A DNA stretch of 64,000 bases from Clostridia bacterium. Its GTDB lineage: Bacteria; Bacillota; Clostridia; Christensenellales; Borkfalkiaceae. Position numbers and translations under genes: made by a program. Shown piece after piece: positions 44,549-53,861 of the stretch (position 1 is the stretch's first letter; every line of letters starts with the position of its first letter). The stretch is from positions 62,001 through 126,000 of the forward strand of contig JAFWXO010000008.1 in NCBI GenBank assembly GCA_017545865.1. The letters are read 5' to 3'. The notes beneath the pieces are model-generated. The model was not told the origin of the DNA, searched no databases, and was given only the letters and a program-made list of their open reading frames with translations.

Positions 44549-46225
44549 ATGCCACAAGATTTAATTACACTTAAAAAGGTTGCAAGCGAACTTAATTCAA
44601 CCTTGATAGGCGCAAAAGTTAATAAGATTTTACAGCCAAGCGCGTTTGAAATAGATTTGGCGCTCTACCAAAAAAAAGTTTTTAGGTTGGTTATCAACAC
44701 AAACGCCAAACTTTCAAGAGTTTCAATTTCTTTTTCGGAAAAAGAAAACCCCTTAACCGCGCCTAATTTTTGCATGCTACTTAGAAAACATTTAACGGGC
44801 GCTGAAGTAACGGGCGTTTCTATCGCGAACGACGATAGAATTATTAAAATCTCTTTTTCAAACCTTAACGACTTTAAAGAGAGCGTTTCACTTGACCTTT
44901 TTGCCGAAATTATGGGCAAATATTCCAACCTATTTCTCGTTAAAAACGGCAAGATTTTAGGCTCTCTCCGCTCCCTTCCACAAGGGCTTGACAGCAAGCG
45001 TTTAACTCTCGTTGGCACGGCTTACACTTTTCCCGATAAAGGGGATAAAATCTCAATTCTTTCCCCCTTGGCAAAAGAAAAGTTTTTATCTTTTAACGGC
45101 ACGTCAATTTCCAAATTTATAACCGCTAATTTTTACGATTTTGCGCCCGTTACCGCAAGCGAGATAGAATATAGGCTCGGCGGTAATTTAGACGGTTTAA
45201 CCGCCTATAAAACCGCCCTATCGCTTATTGACGAGCCTTCCGCTCCCGTAACTATTAACGACGGAAATCGCGCCGATTTTTACTTTACCGACTATAAGAG
45301 CTTGAGTGGCGAAAGAACTTTTTTCCCGTCCATTATATCCGCTATGGAAAGCGTTTATTCAAGTAGCGAAAAATCAAGTGAAATAAACGCTAAAAAGAGC
45401 GCGTTGTTATCCGTTTTGAACGGGCAAGTTAAAAAACTTAAAAAGCGCGCGGAAACGCTATCGGAAAGAATTTCATCTTCGCTTGACGCGAGCGAAATTA
45501 AACTTTACGGCGAACTCATAACCCAGTATATTTACCTTATCAAAAAGGGGCAAAAATCCGTTACGCTTACAAACTACACCGAAAACGGAGAAGAACAAGT
45601 TACCGTTTTGTTAGACGAAACTTTAACTCCCCAACAAAACGCTCAAAAATACTTTAAAGCATACCGCAAGAAAAAATCAACCTATGATAACTCAATCGCT
45701 ATGCTTGAAGAAGTGAAATCTGAGCTTAATTACCTTTCTTCAATAGCCTTTTCGCTCGAAAACGCCGAAACGCCTGCTGATTTTAACGACGCGCGCGAAG
45801 AATTTATTAAACTTGGGCTTATTAAAGAAACTCAATCAAAGCGCAAAAAGCAAGACCGCCCTTCGCCCTTTATCGAGTATTTAGTAGACGGGTTTTCCGT
45901 TCTCGTTGGCAAGAATAACGTTCAAAACGACAGGCTTTTATCACTTGCCGAAAGGGGAGATTTATGGTTTCACGTTAAGTCTTACCACTCTTCGCATTTG
46001 ATTATAAAAACCGACGGGAAAACTCCCACCGAAAACGTTATAAAAACGTGCGCGGAAATTTGCGCTTACCACTCTGAAGTTAAAGGCGGAGATAAGGTTG
46101 AAGTTGACTATACCTATAAAAAATTCGTTAAAAAGCAAGGTGGAAAAAACTTAGGCGCTGTTTATTATACCGACCAAAAAACCATCGTTGTAACGCCCAA
46201 TAAAAACGATATATACAAAAAATGA
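44549..46225 (+). CDS. rqcH: RqcH/NFACT family ribosome quality-control protein
   Basis: A 558-residue homologue of RqcH (also called fibronectin-binding protein FbpA). It binds stalled 50S subunits and adds C-terminal alanine tails. The NFACT-N domain is at the start, a coiled coil with two helix-hairpin-helix-like segments in the middle, and the NFACT-R domain near the end (GDLWFHVKSYHSSHLIIK). The DxR-type region in the N domain was not checked residue by residue. There is no ribosome binding site (see the promoter entry). Confidence 0.93.
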   Translation: MPQDLITLKKVASELNSTLIGAKVNKILQPSAFEIDLALYQKKVFRLVINTNAKLSRVSISFSEKENPLTAPNFCMLLRKHLTGAEVTGVSIANDDRIIKISFSNLNDFKESVSLDLFAEIMGKYSNLFLVKNGKILGSLRSLPQGLDSKRLTLVGTAYTFPDKGDKISILSPLAKEKFLSFNGTSISKFITANFYDFAPVTASEIEYRLGGNLDGLTAYKTALSLIDEPSAPVTINDGNRADFYFTDYKSLSGERTFFPSIISAMESVYSSSEKSSEINAKKSALLSVLNGQVKKLKKRAETLSERISSSLDASEIKLYGELITQYIYLIKKGQKSVTLTNYTENGEEQVTVLLDETLTPQQNAQKYFKAYRKKKSTYDNSIAMLEEVKSELNYLSSIAFSLENAETPADFNDAREEFIKLGLIKETQSKRKKQDRPSPFIEYLVDGFSVLVGKNNVQNDRLLSLAERGDLWFHVKSYHSSHLIIKTDGKTPTENVIKTCAEICAYHSEVKGGDKVEVDYTYKKFVKKQGGKNLGAVYYTDQKTIVVTPNKNDIYKK

Positions 46226-46250
46226 CTTGCATTTTAGCAAGTCATTTTAA
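46221..46250. terminator. Bidirectional terminator between rqcH and an rluA-type gene
   Basis: AATGACTTGC and GCAAGTCATT around a 6-nt AT-rich loop, between convergent genes. Confidence 0.8.
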
Positions 46251-47065
46251 ATTTCAACGCCTTTTAGCGTTACTTTCTTTTTATCTATATTATATAAGGG
46301 GGAATTTTTATCAAAGTTGAAAATCAATTCAAAGGCTATGAGTTTTTGGCGTTTTACCTTTAATTTTTTGTTAATTTCGCTATCCCCGTACTTTTGGTCG
46401 CCAACGATAAAATGCCCGATATGAGCAAGGTGCGCCCTTATTTGGTGGGTTTTTCCCGTTATAAGCTTTACTTTTAAAAGGGTTGTTTCCGCCCTTCTTT
46501 CAACCACTTCATATTCGGTTATAATCTTATCGCTACCGTCAACTTTTTGGTCGAAAATTTTAACTTCCGCCCTTTCTTCATCTTTTTTTAGATATGCAGT
46601 TAAAATTTCGCTATCGTTTTTAACCGAGCCGTAAACTTCCGCAAGATAAAACTTATCAACCGTTCTTTCTTTAAAGGCTTTGAGCATTTCTTCATAAGCA
46701 ACTCCCGTTGCAAAAACTAAAAGCCCAGCGGTGTTTCTATCTAAGCGGTGGCAAAGTTCGTAGCCTATAAAACTTTCGCTAACATTTTTTGCAAAATCTT
46801 CGCTCGTTATCGTTGGCGGTTTATAAAAAACCAAAACGCCGTTGTTATCAAAAAGCGGAGTTAACTCTAAACCCTTGCCGTCGTAATAAACGGCAACCGT
46901 TTGACCAACGGATAGCAAAAGGTCTTTATTCGTTCTTTTCCCGTCAATTTTAATATCCTTGTTTCTAAGAAGTTTTTGATACGTTGAGTAAGATAGTTCA
47001 GCGCCGTAATTATCAAATAACAACTTGGAAAGTTTAACGGGGTTTTCAACTTTAAAAATTTTCAT
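46247..47065 (-). CDS. RluA family pseudouridine synthase with S4 domain
   Basis: A 272-residue pseudouridine synthase. An S4-like RNA-binding segment occupies the first 80 residues (SYSTYQKLLRNKDIKIDGKRTNKDLLL). The catalytic aspartate is in CHRLDRNTAGLLVFA, with LITGKTHQIRAHLAHIG near the end, as in RluC/RluD-type enzymes. The target uridine in rRNA or tRNA cannot be assigned. A second RluA-type gene lies at 48682. Confidence 0.93.
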   Translation of the reverse strand: MKIFKVENPVKLSKLLFDNYGAELSYSTYQKLLRNKDIKIDGKRTNKDLLLSVGQTVAVYYDGKGLELTPLFDNNGVLVFYKPPTITSEDFAKNVSESFIGYELCHRLDRNTAGLLVFATGVAYEEMLKAFKERTVDKFYLAEVYGSVKNDSEILTAYLKKDEERAEVKIFDQKVDGSDKIITEYEVVERRAETTLLKVKLITGKTHQIRAHLAHIGHFIVGDQKYGDSEINKKLKVKRQKLIAFELIFNFDKNSPLYNIDKKKVTLKGVEI

Positions 47066-47078
47066 ATCTTTTCCGTTT

Positions 47079-47107
47079 AAAAAAGTACGGCGTTAAACCG
47101 TACTTTT
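47079..47107 (-). terminator. Terminator after the surface protein gene
   Basis: AAAAGTACGG and CCGTACTTTT (47081-47090, 47098-47107), followed by T on the minus strand. Confidence 0.75.
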
Positions 47108-47114
47108 CTTTATA

Positions 47115-48572
47115 TTATTCTTCGTCGTCTTCTTCGCTTGATTTTGCTTTCTTTTTGAACACGCCTTTGATTGCGCCACCAACTTTAGCAAATGCAGATG
47201 CAGGAATAAAGATTAACGCAAGGATAAATACCAAGCAACCTGCCGAAATGCAAAGGAAAATGAACGGGGTTTTGTTAACGCTAAGCCAGTTTTTAAAACT
47301 GGTTTCGTATTCAACTTTTTGGAGCTTTTCAGTTACGGTGATAACTGCGGTTTCGCCACTTGCACTCTTTCCGTCAGCATCAACGGTTTCAACAACAACT
47401 TTGTAGTAACCTTGTTTTTCAGGAGTAAACTTACCGGTTGCGCTATCGTAACTTTCAGTTGCTTCCGCCCAGTCTGCACTTTCAGTTTCTTTATACATTA
47501 AAGTATAAGTAGTGTCAAGATCAGTACCGGTAACGCTAATAGACTTAACCGTGTATTGAAGACCGATATAACCCTTTTCTTGATAAGAAGTTTTGATAGT
47601 TACCTTCGGGCCTGCGTTTAAGATAGTGAATTCAAACACGGGAACAACGAGTTCAAACTCGGTTGCGCCGGTATATTCAGTTTCAAATTCTTCATCTTCG
47701 TAATACTTAGCATCGTCACCCGTGTCTTTGATGAATAAACGAGCGCCACCGTCAGCAACGGATTTCTTTGCTAAATAGAAACCGTCTTCACGTTCAACGG
47801 TGTTTTGAGTGGTGATACTAAAACTCTTACCGTCAACTTGGTCAAGGCTTAAAACAACGTAGAACCTGTAACCGCCAACTTTAGAGATGTTAAAACTTAA
47901 ATCACTTGAACCGCTTGCGCTTGTTGAAGAGTAAGTTGAACTACCGGGAGCAGCGTAATAAACCGTTCTTCTGAAAAGGCTGTATGCAAAGGTGTTAGAT
48001 TCAATGAGTTCTTCAACGGAGGGAACTTTGTAAGTATCGCCAACGTATAAGCTTACCTTTTCAGCAGTCGGGTCTTCGTTTGCAACGAAAGTTGCCGCAT
48101 CAACCTTAGCTTGATAATCGGTGTAATCATAACCCTTCTTGTAAGCGGGCGCTATGAAATCGCCACTTTCAATGTTATCTAAAACCTTAACGTTGAACGT
48201 TTCAAACTTAGTAGCGTCCGAAGTCATTGCAACGGTAATAGTGTATTCAGCGGGTTTTGCAATTCTGAGAGTTGCTTTGCCGTTTGAGTACGACGAGAAC
48301 ACGATACCCTTAGCAGTTGCTTCGGTTGATTTAATCGAGCCGTTTTCGTAAACGGTAACAACTTCAGCGTTTGCAACGTCTTCAACAACGTCAATCTTAA
48401 CGTTAGAGCCTGCAGCCTTAACTTCACCACTCGTTTGAATAGTGAAGTCAACGCCGTAATACGCTACAACGTTAGTGCTTGCTTTTGCGCTGAATAAATT
48501 TAAAGTGAGTGGCAAAATAAATATTGCGCACACGAGAACAATCATTAAATTAGTTATGCGTCTCTTAGTCAT
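47115..48572 (-). CDS. Surface protein of unknown function with C-terminal membrane anchor
   Basis: A 485-residue protein. An N-terminal signal segment (about residues 9-29) is followed by an extracellular part of about 400 residues rich in Thr, Ser, Val and Asp, with beta-sandwich-like stretches, the last around residues 360-425 resembling an Ig-like or fibronectin-like domain (YYKVVVETVDADGKSASGE). A membrane helix (about 439-461) and a charged tail (KKKAKSSEEDDEE) close it. No family is recognised. Its near-consensus promoter and own terminator indicate a well-expressed single gene. A role in the cell envelope is likely, but specific function is unknown. Confidence 0.8.
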   Translation of the reverse strand: MTKRRITNLMIVLVCAIFILPLTLNLFSAKASTNVVAYYGVDFTIQTSGEVKAAGSNVKIDVVEDVANAEVVTVYENGSIKSTEATAKGIVFSSYSNGKATLRIAKPAEYTITVAMTSDATKFETFNVKVLDNIESGDFIAPAYKKGYDYTDYQAKVDAATFVANEDPTAEKVSLYVGDTYKVPSVEELIESNTFAYSLFRRTVYYAAPGSSTYSSTSASGSSDLSFNISKVGGYRFYVVLSLDQVDGKSFSITTQNTVEREDGFYLAKKSVADGGARLFIKDTGDDAKYYEDEEFETEYTGATEFELVVPVFEFTILNAGPKVTIKTSYQEKGYIGLQYTVKSISVTGTDLDTTYTLMYKETESADWAEATESYDSATGKFTPEKQGYYKVVVETVDADGKSASGETAVITVTEKLQKVEYETSFKNWLSVNKTPFIFLCISAGCLVFILALIFIPASAFAKVGGAIKGVFKKKAKSSEEDDEE

Positions 48573-48634
48573 TTTTGCTCCTAAACGATATATTCACCCA
48601 AGATTTTGGGCGATTTTAATCTTAATACTAATAT

Positions 48635-48663
48635 ATTTTAACTTATATATAAGTTTTTGTCAA
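48635..48663 (-). promoter_or_regulatory. Consensus promoter of the surface protein gene
   Basis: TTGACA, exact -35, with a 17-bp spacer and TAAAAT. A small hairpin (CCCAAGATTTTGGG) follows in the leader. Confidence 0.8.
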
Positions 48664-48681
48664 TAAGTATAACGAACTTTT

Positions 48682-49383
48682 TCAAAGCGTGGGCGTAAGC
48701 GTAACGGACGTGTCAAAATACTTCCACGGAGAAAGTTCCTTTGGAGGCTCTGCTTTAAAACAAAGCCTTTCTTTCGTTACGGGGTGTGTGAACGATAATG
48801 AAGTTGCCCAAAGGGCAAGATTGCCTTTAACCGCATTTTCGCCACCGTAACGCATATCGCCGTAAACGGGATAGCCTTGGTTTGCCATTTGAACTCTAAT
48901 TTGGTGGCTTCTGCCCGTGTAAAGTTTAACCTTAACGAGCGATAAACCGTTTTGTTCTTCACAAACGGAATAATGAAGTTCTGCTTTTTTTGCGCCTTCC
49001 ACCGTTTGACCGCAAACGTAAACCATATTGTTTATGGGGTTTTTCTTGAGATAGTTGGTAAGCCTTTGTTCTTTTTTATCCAAAACGCCAACCAAAACCG
49101 CGTAATAAGTCTTTTCAAAATCGCCTAACTTCATTTGTTCGGAAAGCCTGCCCGCCGCCTTTGACGTTTTTGCAAATACCATAACGCCACCAGTCGGTCT
49201 ATCAAGGCGATGAACTAAGCCGAGATATACGTTGCCGGGCTTATTATCCCTTTCCTTAATCATATCTTTAAGCGCAGTGAGTAAAGATAAATCTTTACTT
49301 TCATCTTCGCAAGAAGGCATATTTTGCGGTTTTAAAGCAACGATAATATGGTTGTCTTCATAAATAACGATAGGATTTTCCAT
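48682..49383 (-). CDS. RluA family pseudouridine synthase without S4 domain
   Basis: A 233-residue enzyme with only the catalytic domain: VHRLDRPTGGVMVFAKT with the active aspartate and KLYTGRSHQIRVQMANQG. This short form resembles the YlyB/TruC type that modifies rRNA or tRNA loops; the target is not assignable. AAGGAG precedes the ATG, and the upstream methyltransferase gene is 19 bases away, so they may share a transcript. Confidence 0.92.
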   Translation of the reverse strand: MENPIVIYEDNHIIVALKPQNMPSCEDESKDLSLLTALKDMIKERDNKPGNVYLGLVHRLDRPTGGVMVFAKTSKAAGRLSEQMKLGDFEKTYYAVLVGVLDKKEQRLTNYLKKNPINNMVYVCGQTVEGAKKAELHYSVCEEQNGLSLVKVKLYTGRSHQIRVQMANQGYPVYGDMRYGGENAVKGNLALWATSLSFTHPVTKERLCFKAEPPKELSPWKYFDTSVTLTPTL

Positions 49384-49402
49384 AAAACTCCTTAAGTAAG
49401 TT

Positions 49403-50269
49403 TTACTTACTTATTTGTGACCAAAGCCCCGAACAACCGCAAGGAAGGGCTATACCTTCGCGAGTGGGAATACCAACTTCGTAAGCTTCGATTTTATAAT
49501 CGCCTTTCGGCATAAGTAACGTTAAGATGTTTTTTAATACTTGGGGTTGAAAACCAGTGGTGTAACTGTTGATAAGGAAAAAGAGCGGATTGTCGCTTAA
49601 TACTTGCGAGCAAACTTTAACGAGATTGTAAAGTTCGTTTTCAATCTTCCAAGTTTCGCCACCCGGGCCTCTACCAAAACTCGGCGGGTCCATAATTATC
49701 GCGTCGTACTTTCTTCCACGGCGAATTTCGCGTTGAACGAACTTTAAGCAGTCGTCTATGATAAACCTAACTTTCCCTTCACCAACGCCTGATAAACGGC
49801 AGTTTTCGCCTGCGCGCTCTACCATACCCTTAGCCGCGTCAACGTGGCACACGGAAGCGCCTGCCTTTAAGCAAGCAACGGTTGCGCCACCAGTGTAAGC
49901 AAAGAGATTAAGTACGCTTATAGGGCGATTAGCGCCTTTAATAAGTTCCGCCATCTTTTCCCAGTTGCACGCTTGTTCGGGGAATAAACCAGTGTGCTTA
50001 AAGCCCATAGGTTTAATCTTGAACTTGAGTTCACCGTAATTAACCGTCCACTCCGCGGGCATCGGTTTTAAGTTATCCCATCTACCGCCACCCGTTTCGC
50101 TACGGATATATTTTGCGTTTAACCCTTTGTAGTTAAACATATCAAAATCGGTTTTCCAAATTACTTGCGGATCGGGGCGAAGGAGTGTAACGCCACCCCA
50201 ACGTTCGAGTTTATACCCGTCACCCGTAGCAATAATTTCATAATCCGACCACTTGTCAGCAAGTACCAT
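49403..50269 (-). CDS. SAM-dependent methyltransferase (RlmK/RlmI-like)
   Basis: A 288-residue class I methyltransferase. The SAM site is VLNLFAYTGGATVACLKAGA with VCHVDAAKGMV, and the catalytic segment is IIMDPPSFGRGPGG, features of 23S rRNA RlmI/RlmK-type enzymes (PF10672 group). The N-terminal PUA-like domain of RlmI is missing. Its start overlaps the ileS stop by one base, indicating coupling. Substrate not assignable. Confidence 0.88.
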   Translation of the reverse strand: MVLADKWSDYEIIATGDGYKLERWGGVTLLRPDPQVIWKTDFDMFNYKGLNAKYIRSETGGGRWDNLKPMPAEWTVNYGELKFKIKPMGFKHTGLFPEQACNWEKMAELIKGANRPISVLNLFAYTGGATVACLKAGASVCHVDAAKGMVERAGENCRLSGVGEGKVRFIIDDCLKFVQREIRRGRKYDAIIMDPPSFGRGPGGETWKIENELYNLVKVCSQVLSDNPLFFLINSYTTGFQPQVLKNILTLLMPKGDYKIEAYEVGIPTREGIALPCGCSGLWSQISK

Positions 50270-53200
50270 TACGCCTTTTCAACTCCTAAGGTTACTTTCG
50301 AGCCTACGATATCCCACTCTTTCGTAAAGCCTTTAACTTCACTCGTTTGAGTTACGGAAACGGCAAGAACGTCAGAGCCGATGTCCGCTCCCTTTTCGGT
50401 AAGAACGGTGAGCGCGTCGCCTTCCGCTTGATAGTAAACGTAAATTCTATCGGTAACTTCAAAGCCCGCTTCCTTTCTCATAGTTTGAATTTTGGAAACG
50501 ATTTCTCTTTCAATACCTTCAAATAAGAGTTCTTTAGTGATAGTGGTATCTAAAACAACGGTAACGCCGTTTTCACTAGCGGAAACGTAACCTTCTTTAC
50601 TTTCGGAAGAAATAAGAAGATCGTCAACCGTGAATTCAACGATTCCACCGCCAAGTTCAACTGAATAAGGAACGCCAGATTTTACCGTTTCAACAACCTT
50701 GCCTGCGTCACAAGTTTCTAAGAACTGTCTGATAAGACCGAGTTTTGCGCCGTACTTAGGACCTAAGGTTTTAAGTTGCGGTTTAAGTTTATAGGAAATA
50801 AATCCCTTAGCGTCGGTTAAAATTTCGAGTTCTTTAACGTTTAATTCTTCTTTTGCAATAGTGATAAGGTCTTCACTTAAAGCGTTTGCCCTTTCGGTTG
50901 CAACGAAGAGTTTTTGTAACGGTTGACGGTTTTTGATGTTAGAAGTGTTTCTCGTTGCTCTACCAAGCATAACAACATCTAACACCACGCTCATACCGTT
51001 TTCAAGATCTTTGTCAATCTTGCTCTCGTCCATTTCAGGGAAAGAGCAAAGGTGAACGGAAATAGGCGCGTCTTTATAGAACGCGGGAACTAAGTTTTGA
51101 TAAATGCTTTCAGCAATAAACGGAACGAACGGAGCGGAAATCTTTGCTAAGGTTACAAGAACTGTGTAAAGCGTCGTATAAGCAGCCGCCTTGTCATCAG
51201 TCATTTCCTTACCCCAGTATCTTTCTCTACCACGGCGGATATACCAGTTGGAAAGTTCGTCAGCGTAATCTTGAAGCATTCTTGAAGTTTCAAAAATTTG
51301 ATATTTATCAAGCCCCTTGTCAACCGCGCCAACGAGAGTGTTGAGTTTGGAAAGTATCCACTTATCCATTACCGAGAGTTTAACGGTGTTAACGTCGTAC
51401 TTAGACGGGTCGTAACCGTCGATATCGGCGTATAAAACGAAGAAGGCGTAAGCGTTCCAAAGCGTGCCCATAAACTTTCTTTGCGCTTCGGAAACGGCTT
51501 CTGGATAGAATCTTGACGGAAGCCAGGGAGCAGAACCGGTGTAGAAATACCATCTAACAGCGTCAGCCCCTTGTTTGTTAAGAACGGTCCACGGATCGAC
51601 AACGTTTCCGATGTGTTTACTCATCTTTAAGCCGTTTTTATCGTTAACGTGACCAAGAACTATACAGTTTTTGAAAGGCGCTTTGTCAAAGAGCAAGGTG
51701 GAAATTACGAGCAAGGTGTAGAACCAACCGCGAGTTTGGTCAACCGCTTCGCTGATAAAGTCCGCAGGGAATTGCTTTTCAAAAAGTTCTTTATTTTCAA
51801 ACGGATAGTGAAGTTGAGCAAAAGGCATAGAACCAGAGTCAAACCAACAGTCGATAACGTCTTTTACCCTACTCATCGTTCCACCGCAAGAGCATTTAAA
51901 GGTGGGCTCGTCAATATACGGGCGGTGAAGTTCAATATCCCCTTCAATTCCGCAAAGATCTTTAAGTTCTTGCTTAGAGCCGATAACGTGAACTTTGCCA
52001 CACTCAGCGCAAGTCCAAACGGGGAGCGGAGTGCCCCAGTATCTTTCACGAGATAAGCCCCAGTCGATAATATTTTCAAGGAAGTTACCCATTCTACCCG
52101 TCTTGATAGTTTCAGGCATCCAGTTAACCGAGTTATTTGACGCAATAATTCTATCTTTAACGGCGGTAGTTTTGATAAACCAGCTTGATCTTGCATAGTA
52201 AATAAGCGGAGTGTTACAACGCCAGCAGAAGGGATAGCTGTGAGTAAAGTCCATAGCCTTGAATAAAAGACCGCGCTTATCTAAATCTTCAATAATAAGT
52301 TTGTCTGCATCCTTTACGAACACTCCTGCAATAAATCCGCACTCTTCGGTCATCTTACCGCGAGTGTCAACTAAATTTACGAAGGAAATATCGTGCTTTT
52401 GGCAAACGCGAGAGTCGTCTTCACCAAAGGCGGGAGCGTTGTGAACGATACCAGTACCATCGTCCATAGTAACGTAATCGTCGGTAACGCAAACGAAAGC
52501 CTTTTTGCCCTTTTCAAGCGTTGCAAAGTTATATAAAGGCTCGTATTTAGCGTATTCGTAGAAACTACCCTTTTCGGTAGAGAGAACTTCGTAACTTTCA
52601 AAAAGCTTGGGCGCAAGTTTTTCGGCTAAAATATAAATAGAGCCGTCTTCAGCCTTGATCTTAACGTAATTTTCGTTAGCGTTAAAGCAAAGGGCAACGT
52701 TAGATGGAAGTGTCCAAGGCGTTGTCGTCCAGGCTAAGAAATATTCGTTTTCCTTGCCTTCTACTCTAAACTTAACGAAAACTGACTTTTCAGTAACGTC
52801 TTTATACCCTTGCGCAACTTCGTGCGAAGAAAGAGCAGTTCCGCAACGGGGGCAGTAAGGAACGATTTTATAGCCTTTGTATAAAAGACCTTTTTCCCAA
52901 ATCTTTTTGAGCGCCCACCACTCAGATTCAATATAATCGTCGTGATAAGTAACGTACGGGTTATCCATATCGCACCAGTAACCCAAACGATCGCTCATTT
53001 CCTTCCACTCGCTCGTATACTTAAATACGGAGTTTTTGCACTCTTTAATGAAAGGTTCAATACCGAATTTTTCAATATCTTGCTTACCGTCTAAATTAAG
53101 TTTCTTTTCAACTTCAAGTTCAACGGGAAGACCGTGAGTATCCCAGCCCGCCTTTCTTAAAACGTGCTTGCCTTTCATCGTTTGATATCTCGGAATAATA

Positions 53201-53397
53201 TCCTTCATAACACGGGTTAAAACGTGCCCGATGTGGGGTTTGCCGTTAGCCGTTGGAGGCCCGTCGTAAAAACAGAATTCTTCGTTGCCTTCGTTTATTT
53301 CGATACTCTTTTTAAAAACGTCATTTTCTTCCCAAAATTTGATAATTTCTTTTTCGCGTTCTAAAAAGTTAAGATTAGTTTCTACCTTTTTGTACAT
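50269..53397 (-). CDS. ileS: Isoleucyl-tRNA synthetase, IleS2 type
   Basis: A 1042-residue class I synthetase with HIGH in GPPTANGKPHIGHVLTR and KMSKS in NGLKMSKHIGN, an editing domain and a long C-terminal region. The length (over 1000) and the N-terminal sequence (RKAGWDTHGLPVELEVEKKL) point to the IleS2, eukaryote-like form rather than the shorter IleS1. IleS2 enzymes are known for natural tolerance to mupirocin. No T-box leader is seen upstream. AAGGAG precedes the ATG. Confidence 0.96.
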   Translation of the reverse strand: MYKKVETNLNFLEREKEIIKFWEENDVFKKSIEINEGNEEFCFYDGPPTANGKPHIGHVLTRVMKDIIPRYQTMKGKHVLRKAGWDTHGLPVELEVEKKLNLDGKQDIEKFGIEPFIKECKNSVFKYTSEWKEMSDRLGYWCDMDNPYVTYHDDYIESEWWALKKIWEKGLLYKGYKIVPYCPRCGTALSSHEVAQGYKDVTEKSVFVKFRVEGKENEYFLAWTTTPWTLPSNVALCFNANENYVKIKAEDGSIYILAEKLAPKLFESYEVLSTEKGSFYEYAKYEPLYNFATLEKGKKAFVCVTDDYVTMDDGTGIVHNAPAFGEDDSRVCQKHDISFVNLVDTRGKMTEECGFIAGVFVKDADKLIIEDLDKRGLLFKAMDFTHSYPFCWRCNTPLIYYARSSWFIKTTAVKDRIIASNNSVNWMPETIKTGRMGNFLENIIDWGLSRERYWGTPLPVWTCAECGKVHVIGSKQELKDLCGIEGDIELHRPYIDEPTFKCSCGGTMSRVKDVIDCWFDSGSMPFAQLHYPFENKELFEKQFPADFISEAVDQTRGWFYTLLVISTLLFDKAPFKNCIVLGHVNDKNGLKMSKHIGNVVDPWTVLNKQGADAVRWYFYTGSAPWLPSRFYPEAVSEAQRKFMGTLWNAYAFFVLYADIDGYDPSKYDVNTVKLSVMDKWILSKLNTLVGAVDKGLDKYQIFETSRMLQDYADELSNWYIRRGRERYWGKEMTDDKAAAYTTLYTVLVTLAKISAPFVPFIAESIYQNLVPAFYKDAPISVHLCSFPEMDESKIDKDLENGMSVVLDVVMLGRATRNTSNIKNRQPLQKLFVATERANALSEDLITIAKEELNVKELEILTDAKGFISYKLKPQLKTLGPKYGAKLGLIRQFLETCDAGKVVETVKSGVPYSVELGGGIVEFTVDDLLISSESKEGYVSASENGVTVVLDTTITKELLFEGIEREIVSKIQTMRKEAGFEVTDRIYVYYQAEGDALTVLTEKGADIGSDVLAVSVTQTSEVKGFTKEWDIVGSKVTLGVEKA

Positions 53398-53511
53398 AAC
53401 CGCTCCTTAAAATTGCAATAGTATTTCACTATAATTTGTAATATTTTAGTATATAATAACAAATTTAAAAGATTAAGTAAAGCAAAAAGCGGTAAAATAT
53501 GGTCAAATTGC

Positions 53512-53540
53512 TTGATTATTTCAAACTTTTATTATAAAAT
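53512..53540 (+). promoter_or_regulatory. Promoter of the SRP RNA gene
   Basis: TTGATT and TAAAAT with a 17-bp spacer; the predicted start is near 53547. Confidence 0.7.
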
Positions 53541-53546
53541 AATACT

Positions 53547-53810
53547 ACTGCGATAGACGGGGAGTTAGCGGTGCCCTGTAACTTGCAATCCGCTATAGCA
53601 AGGTTGAACGTCTTCCGAGGTTTGCGTTATGGAAGGCTGGTTTCAAAAGCGAGCGTTGACGTTAAGGTCTTATGCAACGGCAACCCGCGAACCGTGTCAG
53701 GATAGGAATATAGCAGCACTAAACGGTATAGTCGTGTGCCATAAGGTTGCTTTGACCGAGCTTTAATTTGATTTTTCGCTTCGGTTTCGCTTATCGGAGA
53801 AGATTCGCAG
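53547..53810 (+). ncRNA. ffs: Signal recognition particle RNA, large (Alu-containing) bacterial type
   Basis: The Alu-domain sequence (GGTGCCCTGTAAC, then GCAATCCGCTATAGCAAGG, then GAGGTTTGCG) closely follows the Bacillus scRNA. The apical SRP54-binding part reads GTGTCAGG, GGAA tetraloop, AGCAGCAC, with the stem below the tetraloop being ATA/TAT instead of the usual TCC/GGA. The 3' part has GTGCCATAAGGTTGCTTTGACCGAGC. Exact ends are estimated from the promoter and the terminator. Confidence 0.93.
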
Positions 53811-53825
53811 TAATTTAAAAGGAGT

Positions 53826-53853
53826 GGAGTTTTAGGCAACTAAAACTCCTTTA
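53826..53853 (+). terminator. Hairpin after the SRP RNA gene
   Basis: GGAGTTTTAG/CTAAAACTCC with a GCAA tetraloop and a short T run; it probably ends the SRP RNA transcript. Confidence 0.65.
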
Positions 53854-53861
53854 AAATATCT

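Noticed and set aside
53398..53511. T-box leader for ileS
   Set aside because: Neither the conserved T-box sequence nor a specifier stem-loop is present, and only about 140 bases are available before the SRP RNA gene.
53627..53839. 70-residue open frame on the minus strand within the SRP RNA gene
   Set aside because: It is covered by the conserved SRP RNA, which explains the sequence fully.
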